A DNA stretch of 64,000 nucleotides from assembly GCA_951394405.1 (NCBI GenBank), contig OX596335.1, positions 3,162,001 to 3,226,000 of the forward strand. Reading direction: 5' to 3'. Of this stretch, positions 11,538 to 22,092 are shown piece after piece. The number at the start of each line of letters is the position of its first letter. The first letter of the stretch is position 1. The notes under the pieces were generated by a model that worked only from the letters and a program-made list of their open reading frames with translations, had not been told where the DNA came from and ran no database searches. This DNA is from Coprinellus micaceus (Eukaryota > Basidiomycota > Agaricomycetes > Agaricales > Psathyrellaceae). A program made the position numbers and the translations under genes.

Positions 11538-11662
11538 CTCTTCCACGTCACGATCCAGAGCCAGATTTCAACCCAATACTGCCGACGCGCCGCGGCCGCG
11601 CGTTCGAAGGATGCGGTTCTTCCTTGCTGGTCTATTTCCCACCACGGAGCTGTGAGGATTAG

Positions 11663-11668
11663 TATAAA
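11663..11668 (+). promoter_or_regulatory. TATA box of MAPEG copy 3
   Basis: TATAAA about 70 bases upstream of the start codon at 11739, followed by a CT-rich leader. Confidence 0.6.
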
Positions 11669-11738
11669 TCCTGGAACATCTGTCTAGTCCTTCACTTCAC
11701 TTCCCACACCTTCCCTCTTCACTCAGAACTACCTTACC

Positions 11739-12529
11739 ATGTCTGTTATTCTCCCCCAAGGGTCAGTAACCGTCCAATTTTCGCGACTACCTTCATTGAA
11801 TCTGTCGTGACCCGATTAGATTCGGCTATGTTGGCGCTGCCATCCTCTCGACTGCCTTCGTGCTAGTGGGACAGTCTCAGGTGGTCTCTTCCAAGCGCAA
11901 GAAGTCTGGTATCCAATACCCGCAAAGTATGTTGAAGGCTGGCCTCCCAGGACACCAGGAGACTGATGGGGGGGTTTCAACTTCCAGTGTACGCCACTGC
12001 AGAGCAGGAGAAGGACTCCAAGGACGCCTTGATCTTCAACTGCGCCCAACGTAAGCCTGCCTTCACCATATCGATTTTCAATGGCCGTTGGCTGAGCGTG
12101 TACAGGGGCTCACCAAAACACTCTCGAGAACATCCCTATCGTCTATGTGACGTACGTCCTGACCCTAACTTCCACACATTGTGTCAAAGTTTAACGCTTG
12201 CATTAGGACCATCATCTCCGGCCTTCAGTACCCCGTCCTTGCTGCCGCTGCCTGCGGATTCTGGTCGCTGTCAAGGATTTTCTACACTCGCGGTTACATC
12301 ACCGGGGACCCCAAGAAGGTGAGGCCATGGTTGGATCTGGGAACGGAACGGACGGCTAACAGGTGAACAGAGGGTCAGCGCCGTATACGGACTTGCGACC
12401 GTCGGTCTTCTGGGTGAGTACTACTATAAATTTGAACGCATGCGTGTGAGCTTACCTCCTCTTCCAGGCAACTTATTCGCGTCGGCATATGTTGCAGGGG
12501 GATGGGTCTTGCAAAACCTCAGCCTTTAG
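11739..12529 (+). CDS. MAPEG family protein, MGST3-like (array copy 3)
   Basis: Third tandem copy, about 150 residues. Exon 1 MSVILPQG is spliced to FGYVGAAILSTAFVLVGQ with SSKRKKSGIQYPQ, then VYATAEQEKDSKDALIFNCA, AHQNTLENIPIVYVT, TIISGLQYPVLAAAACGFW, GYITGDPKK, and terminal exons reading RVSAVYGLATVGLLG and NLFASAYVAGGWVLQNLSL. It has the strongest match of the three to the animal MGST3 core (NCAQRAHQNTLEN) and a clear TATA box. It is closer to copy 2 than to copy 1. Confidence 0.92.
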
Positions 12530-12829
12530 ATGCAGTAGATAGATACAGCCTTGTAACTTATTTATCCGGTTTATCCTCTTTCTTTGTCTCTCTGCGAGCA
12601 ACAAGATACAACTGATAAAAGGCGCGGGGGGTCCTGTGGAAGTCTGAGAGGGCATGTCTGGCGGTGTCTCCCAATCGGGAAAGAAAGCCCCTGTGTTAGG
12701 GTTACACACAAACCAGAGCACCAAGACCGAGTTCCCCACTGCTTGCCCACAACCACCACCGTCAATGTATCCCCCCGCACACAGCACCTTTTCTCTTAGA
12801 TCCTAGTAAAACCCATTACTCCCCTAAAA
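12530..12829. other. Intergenic region
   Basis: 300 bases between MAPEG copy 3 and the next gene, read in the same direction. No recognisable motif or gene. Confidence 0.5.
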
Positions 12830-14368
12830 ATGCCCAAAGACTCCTCCCGGCAGCCTTTACCAACATCGTCCTCAGATTTTGCCCTGCCACCCTCCTCAAG
12901 CCCAGGTGCCTCCTCGTTCAGCTCCCTCGACGACCCCAATTTCCTTTTCAACCGGATACGGAGGCCTAGCCTCCTCCAAAGAAGCCACCATAGTCCCCTT
13001 TCGAATTCCTATCCTTTTCATGCGAGGCGGCGCAGTCAAGCCTCCGCGCTTGCTGAAGAGTCGGAAAGCGAAAAGGAAAGAATGTCGACCGATTCCCCCA
13101 GTAGTTCCGAGAACCATACACCTCCTCTGAAAGTGGAGGGAGTGGACGAAGATTCCGCTGCGGTGAAACCTAAGCCTGCCAAGACCCCCCTCACACCACC
13201 AAGGCGGCGGTCCTCTACGAGTATTGATTCTGACATGCCTACCATTTTTAACCGTCGCCTGAACTTTCCAGTAAGTTATGGGCTTCATTTGCTACTTAAA
13301 GGCGCTTACACATCTACAGCTGAAGCAGCCGCGGATTCTCAAGCTTCTGGCTGAGACGACGAAGCCTGAGGACGATGAAGTCAAATCAGAAGCTGCATTC
13401 CAGCGCCTTATTCACTCCGTATCAGAAATACCACGAACTCCTCGACCCCTCATTGACCGAGGGAGATACCCAGAAGAAGCCGGCCACGAAGAAGATACAC
13501 ATAGGGAAGGGACTCCCAGTGACGACGAAGTTGAACTAGATGATACCCCGTTCGCCTTCAATGCCCCCAACGCAACGCAGCCCATTTCTATTCGGGGCCG
13601 ACAAGGAATGATCACCCCCAGTGGAAGCGCTGCTAACAGCGTTGCGGGGAGTGTCGCCGGCAGCGTCAACGGCGACGACCAATTAATGTGTATGTCAGAA
13701 GCCTCCTCGAGCTATAATGGAGGGGCGAGTACACCCATGGACGTTGATATGGTGAGTATCTCATTCCCCCATTCCTGGATCGACATCAATTCTCATTGCC
13801 ATCCTACCCGTTCTAGGCCTTTGGGTCGCCCCTTCTAAACTCGATGTCAGCTATGCCAAATCATTCGTGGAGATACACCCCTCCACCAACAGCCACGAGC
13901 GCTGTGCGTAACAATAAACGAAAACGTGTGTGATTTCTCCCCCTTATAAACGGCTTCTAGCAACCTCTAACAACACGCCCCTTCGCAGTGGACGACTCGC
14001 GCTTCGATCCATATCCAACAAGTTCCAAACGCCGAGCCGTTTCGCCATCGCTACATTACCTCAATACCCATTCAACTACAAACTCGCCCATTGGCCGGGC
14101 AAGCACTTCAAGAGGCCCGATTGCTCTCCCCCTTCAGATACCCACTTCAGTTGTCAACTCGGCAGCCTCATCCCCTACGGTGTCCGGTCCATTTCCTCCC
14201 TACCCTCGAATGATGAACAGCACCAACAGCCCTACTATGCGATCGAACAACATGCTCCTTGCCAGCCCAATAATACGACCGATACCGCGCCGGCGACAGG
14301 AAGAGGAGGAGCGAGTGGTGGAAAGCACAGGGCAGCAAGTTCAAGGATTACAATTGAGAGACTTGTGA
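12830..14368 (+). CDS. Disordered Ser/Pro-rich protein of unknown function
   Basis: Not recognised. Exons join to about 430 residues. Start ATG 12830 (MPKDSSRQPLPTSSSDFALP). The protein is rich in Ser/Pro with many S/TP sites (TPPRRRSSTS, IPRTPRPLIDRGRYP), an acidic middle (SDDEVELDDTPFAF), a GSVAGSVAGSV repeat and a C-terminal block DDSRFDPYPTSSKRRAVSPS followed by RMMNSTNSP and IIRPIPRRRQEEEERV. The KRRAVSPS block looks like a conserved short motif, possibly a nuclear signal with a proline-directed phosphosite. No enzyme fold is visible. It may be a phosphorylated nuclear or cell-cycle regulator, which is inference from composition only. Confidence 0.75.
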
Positions 14369-14817
14369 CCACGAGGACCCCTGCTACTCTGATATATCTT
14401 TTCATTTTCGACCTCCAGGGAACCTTTCTTATTTTGCATGTTTATTGTTCACTTACATTCACCACCCATGACTGCCATTGGCACTTGTATTTGTAGCACG
14501 CACTTCTTGCATCCCAGCACGCTGGTAATATGTACTATAACTTCTAGCACCAAACAAACCCCGTACCCCTTTACGTCGAACTTCAGCGCTACTGCCAGAC
14601 CGTTTCAACGGTGCGGAACGTGCGGAACAAGGGGCAGAGCTTGGAGGAGAAGAGCGTGTTCAGGGGCTGGCACCCGAGATCATTTTGCTCGGAAGCGGAC
14701 TCGTCAGACCCGGATGCGACGGCGCTTACTTGGACCGTGTAGCGTCCTCTCCACTATCATTCACGTTCCGCTCAAGGGCGGTATGGACCTCTGGTAGGGG
14801 TCTCTAGAACTTGCGTG
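14369..14817. other. Intergenic region with an unassigned coding-like segment
   Basis: 449 bases before the LYR gene. On the + strand, 14549-14728 holds an open frame that opens directly after a TTCTAG (possible acceptor) and reads YVELQRYCQTVSTVRNVRNK and SLEEKSVFRGWHPRSF before a TAG. Its amino-acid composition is protein-like, but no start codon or upstream exon could be joined to it. The rest holds nothing recognisable. Confidence 0.35.
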
Positions 14818-16063
14818 ATGTCTACTCCATCCCGCGCAGCCAGAGTCTTTTCACTATACCGCGCACATCTCAGGGAAATTCGGAAGCTCCCTCACCTGTA
14901 CTTGCAGTCTGTGTCCTTGCCCAACTCTGTCGTGCCCAGCTGGCTGATAGATACTAGACAGTTTTACAGGGTGAAGGTGCGAAACGATGCCCGAGCACTA
15001 TTAACGCCTTCCGCTTCGCCTTACACGGTCTCATCTCGCTTTCGGAGTGGATATAGGGTATGTTATTTAGGTCTTGGACCCTACCGCTACTCATGTGCGC
15101 GCGCTTGCTTTCGCATAGGTTCTCCGGAAGCTTCAAGGAGCCAACTCTGGAGGTGTCAAAGCCTTCCAACATGTTTTGACTCTTGCATATGGGCGGGCAG
15201 GAAAACTCAAATGGGAGCTACTGGAGGTGTGTTCTCCATAAGAATGCCATCCTACCGGCTTACAGTGCATCGCTTTTGGTCAGCCCTTCATGAAGGATCC
15301 CAGTGCAGCTCCTCCTTCCCCGGTAGTTCCAGGGAAGAAGAACTCGCTACCGCCAGTATACCCCGCACCACTCCTCGCCTTGTTGGGCAATGCCCAATCT
15401 ATGGCCACTCGACCCCTCAAGAAAGACGCGTGGACGAAGGAGCACCTCATTGGACCGCGTGCTGACCCCTACTCCAAAGATGCACATCTATTTGGCCCGT
15501 TCCCAAAGCGAAGGGAATACAACGTGCAATGGAGATTCTACAAGACGGAGACGAAGAAGGTGCTGCCTCCTTTGGAGATTACCGTTGGCCAGAGGAAAGA
15601 GGAAAGCGAGTCTGGCGAAGAAGCGGTACAGAGGCCGCATTACGCCGAGTCTGTGCCTATGCAAGGCATGGGCCTTATTTCGGAGATTGAGACCCTCGTA
15701 GGCGGGTCTGGTCCTGCTCCCCTTACCCGGAGGGAAAGGATAGCGAAGGTCACACCTTTGGAAACGGACGAGAGGTCCACACCCCCAAACCCCAATCGCC
15801 ATCCTTCGCGCTGGGTCCGGAGAAGATATCGGGAAATGCTCTTCAAGGTTCCCCTCCTTACCTATACCCCGAAATTCCAGGGAGTCTCAGGCGATGAGGG
15901 CTCATACTCTGTTCGACAATCCGATCACGCAACCGGCAAGACTCCTGCCAGTGACGCGAATGTGCGCGAGATAGATGAAACAAATCTAGCATGGTTAATG
16001 CATGGGGTTACGGGAGGCAGTAATAGCGATAACCCACAGAAGGCGGCCAAGAAGCGCAACTAA
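14818..16063 (+). CDS. LYR-motif (Complex1_LYR) protein, probably mitochondrial
   Basis: The N-terminus MSTPSRAARVFSLYRAHLRE carries the LYR tripeptide. After a short intron (about 14901-14959) it continues HLQFYRVKVRNDARALLTPS, the usual Complex1_LYR helix pair. LYR proteins bind the acyl carrier protein and act in Fe-S cluster transfer or in assembly of respiratory complexes and mitoribosomes. The remainder (VLRKLQGANSGGVKAFQHVL, then a long last exon with VPGKKNSLPPVYPAPLLALL) is a polar extension without a known domain, so the protein (about 340 residues) is much longer than small LYRM factors. The ATG is at 14818; the frame extends one codon upstream only as GTG. The precise partner cannot be told from sequence. 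Confidence 0.75.
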
Positions 16064-16135
16064 CAAGGGTCCCAGCCTGCGATGTATATAGATAGAGGAA
16101 AGGAGGGTATAATATATCGTATGCGTATTACTAGG

Positions 16136-19100
16136 CTATGACTTGGGGTCCTCGAGCTCCAAGCCATGCAGTTCGATAATGTAGTGGTTGTAGTTCCTGT
16201 CTGGGGGTTTCGTTGCACTGGTAGACCCGTCGCCGGGGAAGTATCCGCATTGAAGATTGAGCATTGTCTGGTACTCGTCGAAGGCGAAATCTTGGCGCTG
16301 CTTGATACCGTCCAGCATTTGCTGCCAACATATGATCAGCCAGGAGTCAAGTATATGCCCAAGGTCAGCTTACCCTGGGGGAAAGCGAGAACAGGGCGAA
16401 GTATCGCTTGGCCCGTTCGAACTCCGTTTCTTCCGTGTCCATATTCAGTGTTCGTAGGCTCTGCTGGAGCGCCTGGATATTCCGAACAACTTTCTTCATG
16501 CCGAATTCGTTGGGGAAGCGTAGATGTCGAGCATTATGAACCGTCATGTGCTCCATTAGTCTACCCAGGCCGGCAAAAACATAGCGCCTGACGTCCTTGG
16601 GGAGGTTCACGGATGTCAGCTCATCACATTGCACGAGATCTGTTGTGAGGTCTACGATGTGCGCGTCAGGTTCTGCTGCCTCGTATGATGCGTTGTAGTT
16701 TCCCTGCTGAATATTTAGCAGGTGCATCTAAAATAACGATGGGGAGGGAGTTACTTACGTGCCTCATTGAAGCGTCCAAGTAGTACATCGCCCGACAACG
16801 GATATCAATGCGGAGCGTATCCAGAATGAGACTCGACAGCTGGTCGTATGTGCGAATGAGAGCCTGAAAACGCATCGCCATTTCTCTGGATAGAGGAAGC
16901 TTGAGCTGTCCAGATGGGTCTCCGGGGAGAGGCGGCAAGAAGGGCGTCACGGCGGTAAACGCGGTGGCTGGTTCGAACGCCCCTGGGGAGAGGAGACCAT
17001 TGGGCGATGTCGGTATATTGGGGCCTTCTGGGATTGTCTTCATTGAGTTTAGTTCATTAGAGAACCAAGCCTGATAACTGGTTGGTATCGTGCTCAATGG
17101 CGCGGGAGGATGCACGTACGATACTCCGGTACAGACTTGCCAAGGCTGCAAGATTCCTACTTGAGGTTATAAGGTCTTCCTTGCGGATGAGCTGCTGCCG
17201 GAGAAACTCGAACTCGATGTTCGTTTCTTGGCTGCACAATTGGCTTTGTTTCGTGGTATCATATTCCTGTATTGACTGTGGTTAAATTGAGGTACTATCG
17301 AAGCAAGTGAAACACCCACCGAAAGATTGCGTAGCTCAGCCAAAGGAGGCTGCAACTCAGGCCGCTGGGCCCATTGAGCGGCAAGAGCGACCCTGGAATC
17401 TGGATCGGATGTGAGGGTCTGGAAGCGATCGCTACACCGCTGGTAGAACTGTATAACGACACCCAAAATCAGGCGCGAGTAGTTTTCACGATGGAAAGGA
17501 CTTGTTTGAAGCATGGCGCAGAGTGAATTGATCAGAGCCATAAGTTGAGTCGCGGCCTTGATAAGCGGTTCTGGGGAAAGGTGAATGGACTCTGGATCCG
17601 GTTGGAATGCATCAGGCCCTAAAATAATAGGTCGATGATCAGCAGGGTGACCGAGGAAGTGATACCACAAAGTACCTGATACGGCTTCGTGAAAAAGGTC
17701 CAACACTTTTTCTTCGAGCTGGGGAAGATAGACTTTCAATACGAACTCATCGAGCACGACTGATGATGTCCGAACGTTCTCAACGCCAGCAGGAAGTGTC
17801 TCCGACATCCGCTCCAAAAAGCTCAAGGTGGGCTGGAAGAGGACAGACACATGGAAGGCGTCGGGGCGGATGAGTAGTCGGTGGTGCTGGTCAGAGCCGA
17901 GTAGCTGATCGTCGGTGGATGCAACAATAGTTTGAGAAGGATCGCCAGCCCCAGCGGGCGCGAGACCCGGCATAGTATCTTTCAGTACCTTGGTTAAACC
18001 TTCTTCGTGAACTCGGAGGGCTTTATTTGTAGACTTCAGGTCTGTATCGGAGAATCGGAAGACGGGCTAGGGAGGGGGATATGAATAGAAGTAACGGCGG
18101 ACGAGATATTGTTTACCTTGACCCTGTCTCGAGAGAACTTCCCCTCTCTCAAGATCTCATTAATGGATGAGATGGGGTTTCTGCTTGCTGCGGATCCCTG
18201 CTGCTCGTCAGTGAGGCAGTCTGAGATGAGTCTGCGAACCTACACCGTGGCATTAGTCGCAACATCTGCAAGTGGTACTCATAGACGTACTTCGGCTTGG
18301 ACTGGTGCCCATACTTCCGTGAGAGGGAACAGGGACCCAGGTTTGATCTCTGAGGAGTCCTTGTATTCTCGCCGCTGCCAAAAGCATGGGTGGGACGTTC
18401 GAGCGATGAACCAGAACACGTACCGAGCCTATCCGATTTGCAACCTCGGATACAACTCTCAACCCTTGAGCCACAGCATCCAGCTTTGAATACAACGTCC
18501 AGAAAAGATCCTTCAAGATTTCGTGCTCCACGCGTTTAGACGATGGCTCCAGAGCAGCGAGGCGCAACATGGAAGCCCTCAGTCGCCCCTTGACGTCAGA
18601 TTGCTGCTGCGGCCCTTCTCCAGCGAAAATGTATACTCCTTCGGATCTGCCCAAACCCCCGTTTATGGAGAGTAGTGATCGACGACGACCGTATTCAGCT
18701 CTTTCCTCGACTTCGTCTAGGGTCGTCTCCACCACACTGAATATTTCACCAGGGAGTCTTTGGGCGATACTGTCAAGTGCGCTCCCAAGCTTGCCTAGGA
18801 CCGCGAGAGATTCCAGCAGGGACTCAATGTAAGTGAAGGAGTCGCTCTCGGGGTTGGTATTGTTCGATATGTTGCCAGGTGCGAAGGGCGTTTGATTACC
18901 TCCAATAACAGAGGATCGTCGGCTCTGCTTGCCTCCAGAGCTAGCGTCGCTGACATCCATAGGCGGTTCGTTCGGTCGGATAGACAAATCGTTCAGGAAT
19001 TTGGTGAGGCGCGTTGGACGGTAGGACGGAGTAATAGGAGAGGCGAGTGGACGGTCAGATGCTGTACTCTCGTCGTTGTCATAGTCGCATCGCGGTACTT

Positions 19101-20510
19101 GTGAGACGTCAGTTGAGGGTACGTTATAGGGGAGTGTGACTTACATGTCTGTTGGTTCGGAGAGTAGGCTGCCCAGCGAGACTCGCACCAGAACGACTTG
19201 AGGTATAAATGGCTTTGCAACTCGTCGATGAGGATATCTCGCAACGCCGTCTCCTGTCCAACGAGATAACTCCTCAAATCGGATACGGCACCAATCTCCT
19301 GCATGTCGGCGTTGTTGATCAATTTCAAGCTTTTGACGAGAAGCACTGCTGCTTGCAATAACCTCTTCTCAGACATTAACGTCTCCAGCAGGTCAGGAAC
19401 CGTCTTCAGGTGCTCTCTGGAGAATGTTAGGGACATTCGAGGCTATAGTCGCTTACTTACATTTGGTCCAGGATCCGTATCATCTCCTCCAGAGTCTGGC
19501 CTCTGTTCCAAAGTTGCACGAGATCACTGCGCTTGCTACCCAGAGCTTCCTTGGATTCCTGTAGAGATGAACGAGCTCGAGCAATCTGCTCTTGAGTATC
19601 TCCAAGATGATTCAAAAGCGATGCGTGGTGGGGTAGCGATGCAGCGAATGCCTGATAGTGCTCTGGGTCACGATGAGCATGATGGTCCCGTGTGGAGAAT
19701 GCAACTCACTATCCACCGATCCCTTCAGGGCTCTGGATAGCATTTGCTTCGTGTTACGGAAAGAGTCCATGTCTTTACCCAGAGACGACTGGTCGAGTAG
19801 CTGGAGAGCCAATTCCACATTGCTGAACTGCGAAAATTCAGGACATCTTTTGAAGAAACCCCCGAACCACTCACGTCAGAGTCAATAACAAACTCCCATC
19901 CATCCTTCACTTGATCTAGGACAGCATCAATGTCTCCTCTGGTATTTCCCCGCGTTGGCCTACGGCCTGGTACTCTCTGCTGTATCCTCTGTTGCCGCGC
20001 CTTCTCCGCCTCAATCTCCCTCTCCCTCTCGCGCCAGTATTCGGCGTCTTCCGAGTCCTGCATAGTATTCTTCCGCGATCCAGCAGATTTGAATGCAGAT
20101 AGCACCGAGCCTAGAGACGCCGGAGTATCTGCGCTGTCAGGGGGTTGGCCATAGCTGCCATTGGTGGCCCGAGGAGTCCTTGAGCGAGTTTGCGGTGAGC
20201 GAGTGCTCTCGAAGCTCTCTCTTGGGTAAGCTTCGTTTGAAACCACGGATCCACGTTCGCTCGTTGAGTAGTCGGAAGCTCGTGCGCGCAGCTCCGAACG
20301 CTGTGGTCGCAAAGGACCAATAGGTGCGGTGTTTGGCACTGCGTACGAGGAGTTGCTGGGTGTGGTCGGCCTTGAAGGGCTCCGAGGAATCTGGAGGGGT
20401 CGTGTATTGTTGGATGCCCCGGGCGCCGATGTCGGTTGGGAACTGTAAGGATCGTTGCTCGCATTGGAGGGTGCTCGACGACGAGACGGAAAGGCAGGTG
20501 CCCGGGACAT
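16136..20510 (-). CDS. SEC8: Exocyst complex component SEC8 (EXOC4)
   Basis: Subunit of the exocyst, which tethers secretory vesicles at hyphal tips and septa. The first exon encodes a long Ser/Pro-rich disordered head (MSRAPAFPSRRRAPSNASND) followed by a charged coiled coil (EYWREREREIEAEKARQQ). The Sec8 N-terminal domain then appears: LDQVKDGWEFVIDSDFNNVE, LALQLLDQSSLGKDMDSF, and further on REHLKTVPDLLETLMSEKRL with LQAAVLLVKSLKLINNADMQ and GAVSDLRSYLVGQETALRDI. The C-terminus (KQRQDFAFDEYQTMLNLQCG) ends at TAG 16136-16138. More than ten introns; about 1,100-1,200 residues. Start ATG 20508-20510; the frame extends further upstream only with TTG. It is divergent from the LDAH-like gene over 93 bp. 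Confidence 0.93.
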
Positions 20511-20603
20511 GAAGGACCTGATCAAGAACCGCAATCGACGTCGAGCACAACGGTCATCACGACGACATCATAAACGCCGTGCTTCTTACCAGGCTTAGCC
20601 CCT

Positions 20604-21792
20604 ATGCTACCTTCCTTCCTTTCCCCCCTCCCCTTCGTTCCAAAGCACGCTGGGGCCGTCGCTCAGCATGCCGTCTTCCGTCACAACAGGCCTTTAGGAC
20701 AGGCACATTGTCTGTGGTGGAGTCAAAAGGACCGGTCGAGACCTCCCGAGACGGCGATTCTATTCATCCCTGGTAGGCTGCTTGGAAGGCAATTAATTGG
20801 CTTCAGTCTAAATGTATTGGTCAGGCAACCCCGGACTCGTCGAATTCTACGCCCCCTTCCTATCCTCGCTTCAGGAGAGAGAAGCCTCGGCTCGGCTCGC
20901 TATTCTCGCGCATGGCCATCTGAACCACACCCCTCTGCCCGAAGTTGAACATAACACTTCGGACTGCAGCCTGGTCGCGCAAGTGCAGAGCGCCATTGAA
21001 GCATTCGATGCTCTCAAGACAGAGTTTGGGAATGGGACAGAACTGGTTCTAATAGGCCACAGCGTTGGGGCGTGGATTGCCTCACAGGTGTGTTATTCCC
21101 GCCGGCTGAGCGTACCATCATTCTCAACATCGCACATAGGTATTGAAAGCGCGTAAAAGTGAGGTATCGTGTGCGTTTCTTCTATTCCCAACCATTTCGA
21201 ACATTGGCGCCACACCAAACGGGAGACGACTCTCAGTAAGGCCCAGTCCTGTTGAGAGAGGGGAGAGCATGCTCATCCCGCCTTAGCCCATATTCGCCCC
21301 ATTACCCCGACGCGTTATCTCGTCCCTCGGTTATGTAGCGCGTCTCATCCCAGGTGTCGTTCTGTCCCTCCTCTTTCGGGAGTGGCCAGCGCCTCAACTG
21401 GAAGTCCTCCGAAATCTAATTACTTCCCCGCTCGCCATCGACGCAGCTCTGAGCATGGCGAGCGACGAAATGAACACGATCAAGGATCTGGACTTGGCGC
21501 TGCTCGAAGGCTGCAGAGATAAATTGTGCTTTTATTATGCGGAAAGGGATGACTGGGTTGGCGACGAGAAGAGCCGTGTTTTGGAGGCCCTTCATCCTCA
21601 CCAGGAGGCTGTGGACATCATCCATGACGAGGTGCACAGTATCCCACATGCGTTTTGCATTAGTGAGTCCTCGAACCTGTCGAGGCTCTATTTATTTGCT
21701 CACCGCCGTGTGTAGACCACGGAGAACACCTTGCGAAGCAGTGCTTGTTGTGGCTTGAGCACCGTAGGCACTCGCAGCGGCCGGGGCGTTGA
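20604..21792 (+). CDS. Lipid-droplet-associated alpha/beta hydrolase (LDAH family)
   Basis: Serine hydrolase of the LDAH/C2orf43 type, associated with lipid droplets and turnover of stored lipid. Exon 1 (MLPSFLSPLPFVPKHAGAVA) ends in the oxyanion-side motif LFIPG, which splices to NPGLVEFYAPFLSSLQE, the FIPGNPG signature of the family. The nucleophile elbow GHSVGAW follows after ELVLIGHS, then a helical lid region (RRVISSLGYVARLIPG), the acid region CFYYAERDDWVGDEKSR, and IPHAFCI joined to NHGEHLAKQCLLWLEHR near the end, which supplies the histidine. About 320 residues with four or five introns. Start ATG 20604 is the first ATG of the open exon. Confidence 0.88.
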
Positions 21793-22092
21793 ACTGATGC
21801 CATGGCCCAGGCCATCAGTTCCCTCGTAATTCAAGAGACGCTCGGTCAATGTGATTAAGCAAGGAGGACACTGCTGTGTCACGAGTGCACGCATGAACTA
21901 CGAGGCCTTTGAGCTGGCAGGACTATTTTGCATGTACTGTAGTATCCTAGATACAAGGGCATAGAACACACCTTTTGGGTTCGCACGAAGCGGAGGACGT
22001 GGTTCCCGTGAAGTTTCTCACGTAGTAATTTGTAGACGCGACGTGAATGAGAGGTTTTTCCTCCCTCGTCAAAACACTTCCGCCAGGCCCCC
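21793..22092. other. Intergenic region upstream of the remodeller gene
   Basis: 300 bases between two + strand genes. No TATA box is evident. The long antisense frame crossing into the next gene is a shadow of its coding exons. Confidence 0.5.

Larger units (their letters stand above)
10937..11738. promoter_or_regulatory. Intergenic region before MAPEG copy 3
   Basis: 802 bases without a supported gene. It holds the 3' flank of copy 2, two similar GGCT(T)ACTCATCT segments (near 11064 and 11133), the shared MAPEG promoter element at 11520-11537 and a TATA box at 11663. No tRNA-like fold was recognised. Confidence 0.5.

Noticed and set aside
9100..12529. Secondary-metabolite cluster around the MAPEG array and the CoA ligase
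   Set aside because: No polyketide synthase, NRPS, terpene synthase, P450 or transporter is present, and the CoA ligase is almost 50 kb away.
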